From Metopolophium dirhodum (taxonomy: Eukaryota; Arthropoda; Insecta; Hemiptera; Aphididae): DNA of 64,000 nt. The notes beneath the pieces are model-generated. The model made no database searches and was not told the DNA's origin. It worked only from the letters and a program-made list of their open reading frames with translations. The stretch lies in contig NC_083567.1 in the NCBI RefSeq assembly GCF_019925205.1, positions 24,180,001 to 24,244,000 on the forward strand, in the 5' to 3' direction. Every line of letters starts with the position of its first letter. Within the stretch, counting starts at the first letter, position 1. A program made the position numbers and the translations under genes. This document shows, piece after piece, positions 61,661-64,000 of the stretch.

Positions 61661-64000
61661 CCGAAAAATCATGGACCAATATCCAATTATTATTTAAAAT
61701 AACTTTATAAAGAAGGAAGAGTGTTCCAAAAAGGGGAGTATCTCCTACAACTCATTTACTAACCATTAAAATGTATGGGTATTATTATAATATTATATAC
61801 ATGATACTTCCATACAAATATTCAGTAAAAATTATAAAGATATAACCACATTTGCTCATGCATTTGAAGTTTCAAGAATAAAATAATGATAAACGTATAA
61901 AATATTTTGTATTTATTTTATTATACAGGTATTTGTATTTTGTACACACTATAATATTAATAATAAACATACAAGCAATTTTTTTCATAATATTTACTTT
62001 ACCTACCCGGTAATCATATTATTTATCGCATAATATTTGAATTTATTGCCATAAAGTATTATAATATATTCGTTGACACTGACTAAATACAAATACCATA
62101 TATGTTAGGCACTGCGCGTCGAGATCATTAGTGAATTCTTTTTTGTTTTCCTGAGCTTGAATTATGTTATATCAAGATATTGTACTGCAATCTGAATCCG
62201 TAGGTTTAAATAACAAGTAACTAAAATTTGAATAATAATGAATAGTTATACGGTAAATACTAAATACGTTGTAAGTAATAAATTAATATAAAATAAGTTT
62301 GCATAAATCTTTAGATAGGAACTGGAAATTTATGGTATGTATACTTTTTGAATTTGCAAAGTTCACAGTGCATTTTGAAAAAGTTTAAAATTCAGTAATA
62401 ATACGTTGAGTTCATGCGATTTTTTTTGAAACTGTATAAGTGTATTGATCGATACCAACAATGCGCAGTGTGAAAATTGAACGATATTGAGTTAAATGTG
62501 CGTGCAAAAACAACAATAATAAATTGACTTTTAACCAAAATCTGTTCCGTGTCTCAGTGTCCAAAAAGGTACGTGTACCTTGTCAGGTATGCTTTGCGGT
62601 TCGTATGAAATGTGACATTCATAAATCGTTCATTATTGTTCAAAAGGAAAAAAGAAAACAAATATGTTATAAAAATCATAATAAAACCCTATTATGAAAC
62701 CGGTCAAAGAGATAACGCATTAACGCTGTATTGTTATTCGTTCGGGGTTACCTGTTGATTGTTCTGTACGTGTGCGAGTCATGTTATAAATAACAATGAG
62801 TTTAGAAAACAAGAGAAATGTATTTCAATGAACAAATTATCGAGTTAAATTATTCCGCAAATTCATGTGTGCACGAAGTAATGAAACAAAATCATAATGA
62901 ATTAATGACGTAAAGATAGAAAACAAAAAGGTAGAATGAACAAAAATCACCAGAATTTTTAATTACATACTGAAATCATTTGGTGGTAAAACTATAAATG
63001 TCAATACCATAAAAAAATTACACACAAATTCAAATACGTCATATTAGATACTGCAGTGATTGGTTAAATACAAAACTTGAACATATTTCGTGTTGAATAA
63101 TTCATTGAACATGATCGAAACGAGTTCATTTTTTAAACAATTTTCGTAATTTTGTTTTAATATGCTAAGAGCCTTGGCTACAGAGATTATATTTTAAAAA
63201 TCAGCCTTGGAAAGTTTCAACGAGATTCGAAATCAAAATTTAGCGCTACTTGAAACTTTTGAAGAACGGCGTCTGACTAAAAAGTGTATAGAGTAGTCGA
63301 GTAGACTATAAAAACATATTATAAAATATATATTGCTAAATAGTAAATATCATCGTAAAACCGAGATATTCCTTCCTTCATTGAAAATCTTAAATATAAT
63401 TTAATATAATACCTTTTATTCTGATGCATTCACGGAAGACGTCTTTGCCAGAGAACCATATTGAATAGAAACAACTGTCTGATGTTGTGAGATTGATATG
63501 TTTCACGGGTTTCAAGAAGAACATAATTAAAAATGTAATTAATTAAAATAATTTGATGACTTAAAAATTATAAACCATTATAAAAATAATCGGTATTTTG
63601 TACTGCATCGTCCACATAAAAAGGTCAAACATCAGTTCAACAGGTTATTGTTTGATAGAATTTATTTCTATGGCATTTTATTGCTATATATGAAACAATA
63701 GCATAATTTTGGTATAAAAAAAAATTCTATTGTATATTTGTATATTTATAAATACATACCTACTATTATATGTATATTATTGTAGTAAAATAAACAGCAC
63801 GAAGTTAGCCAGCAAAAAAACTATACATGATATTCTTTAATATTTATGTTGTGTCTTATGAATATTAATGATTTTGCAGTATTTCAAATACATTAAAATT
63901 GTATTTCCCTGAAAAAATACTATACAGATGAGCTATTATAATGTAGAGCACTTTATTATATTGCTATAATAAAGTGTAAATAATATTATATCATCATAGT
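61661..64000. other. AT-rich DNA to the right edge, nothing supported
   Basis: No exon, RNA gene or recognised transposon end was found. A perfect 12-base-arm hairpin (CACTTTATTATA and TATAATAAAGTG around TTGC) lies near 63949-63976. Confidence 0.5.

Overview
The window looks like nuclear DNA from an aphid or close relative. It is very AT-rich and gene-poor, full of TAGGTAC/GTACCTA-type motifs, and seeded with decayed transposons, with one compact gene of small-secreted-protein type. Species cannot be fixed from sequence alone. No rRNA gene, intact tRNA gene, CRISPR array or prokaryotic feature was seen.

Layout. At the left, 1570-2643 (+) is the only confident protein gene: two coding exons joined across a 600-base phase-0 intron, giving a 157-residue protein whose signal peptide is split by the intron. 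At 4.86-7.45 kb lies repeat DNA: two head-to-tail copies of an unclassified interspersed element, then an unrelated tandem duplication of about 260 bases. From 7.5 to 31 kb the DNA is AT-rich with CpG-richer islets (10.5-11.7, 13.7-15.0, 26.6-28.5, 29.4-29.8, 30.6-31.9 kb). Two islets end in plausible plus-strand first exons: a non-coding one with a GAGA tract (about 14440-14743) and a coding one with a good start context and a strong donor (31711-31735). Their downstream exons could not be traced, so a long-intron gene running rightward is inferred, not shown. A tRNA-headed SINE sits at 25716-26005 (-).

From 33 to 64 kb are terminal-inverted-repeat elements (mariner-type MITE at 33.6 kb, hAT-type element at 38.3 kb, fold-back MITE at 50.1 kb), a 3' LINE fragment with a C-terminal zinc knuckle (43.9-44.4 kb, -), a 5S-rRNA-headed SINE (56.6 kb, +) and a decayed Jockey-type LINE with a YSDD reverse transcriptase motif (59.8-61.2 kb, +). 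One probable internal exon of an unidentified minus-strand gene is at 48905-49078. CpG-rich tracts at 39.2-40.2, 41.8-43.1 and 52.3-54.4 kb may hold promoters; one at 42547 has a TATA box and an initiator at suitable spacing.

The most notable pattern is that the two SINEs have unrelated Pol III heads (tRNA-like and 5S-like) but the same tail of about 85 bases. That tail contains a GGCTAA...GAAGCC stem that also closes the 3' end of the LINE at 61.1 kb. This suggests head exchange on a tail mobilised by one LINE machinery. No operon-like or pathway-level arrangement of genes is visible.
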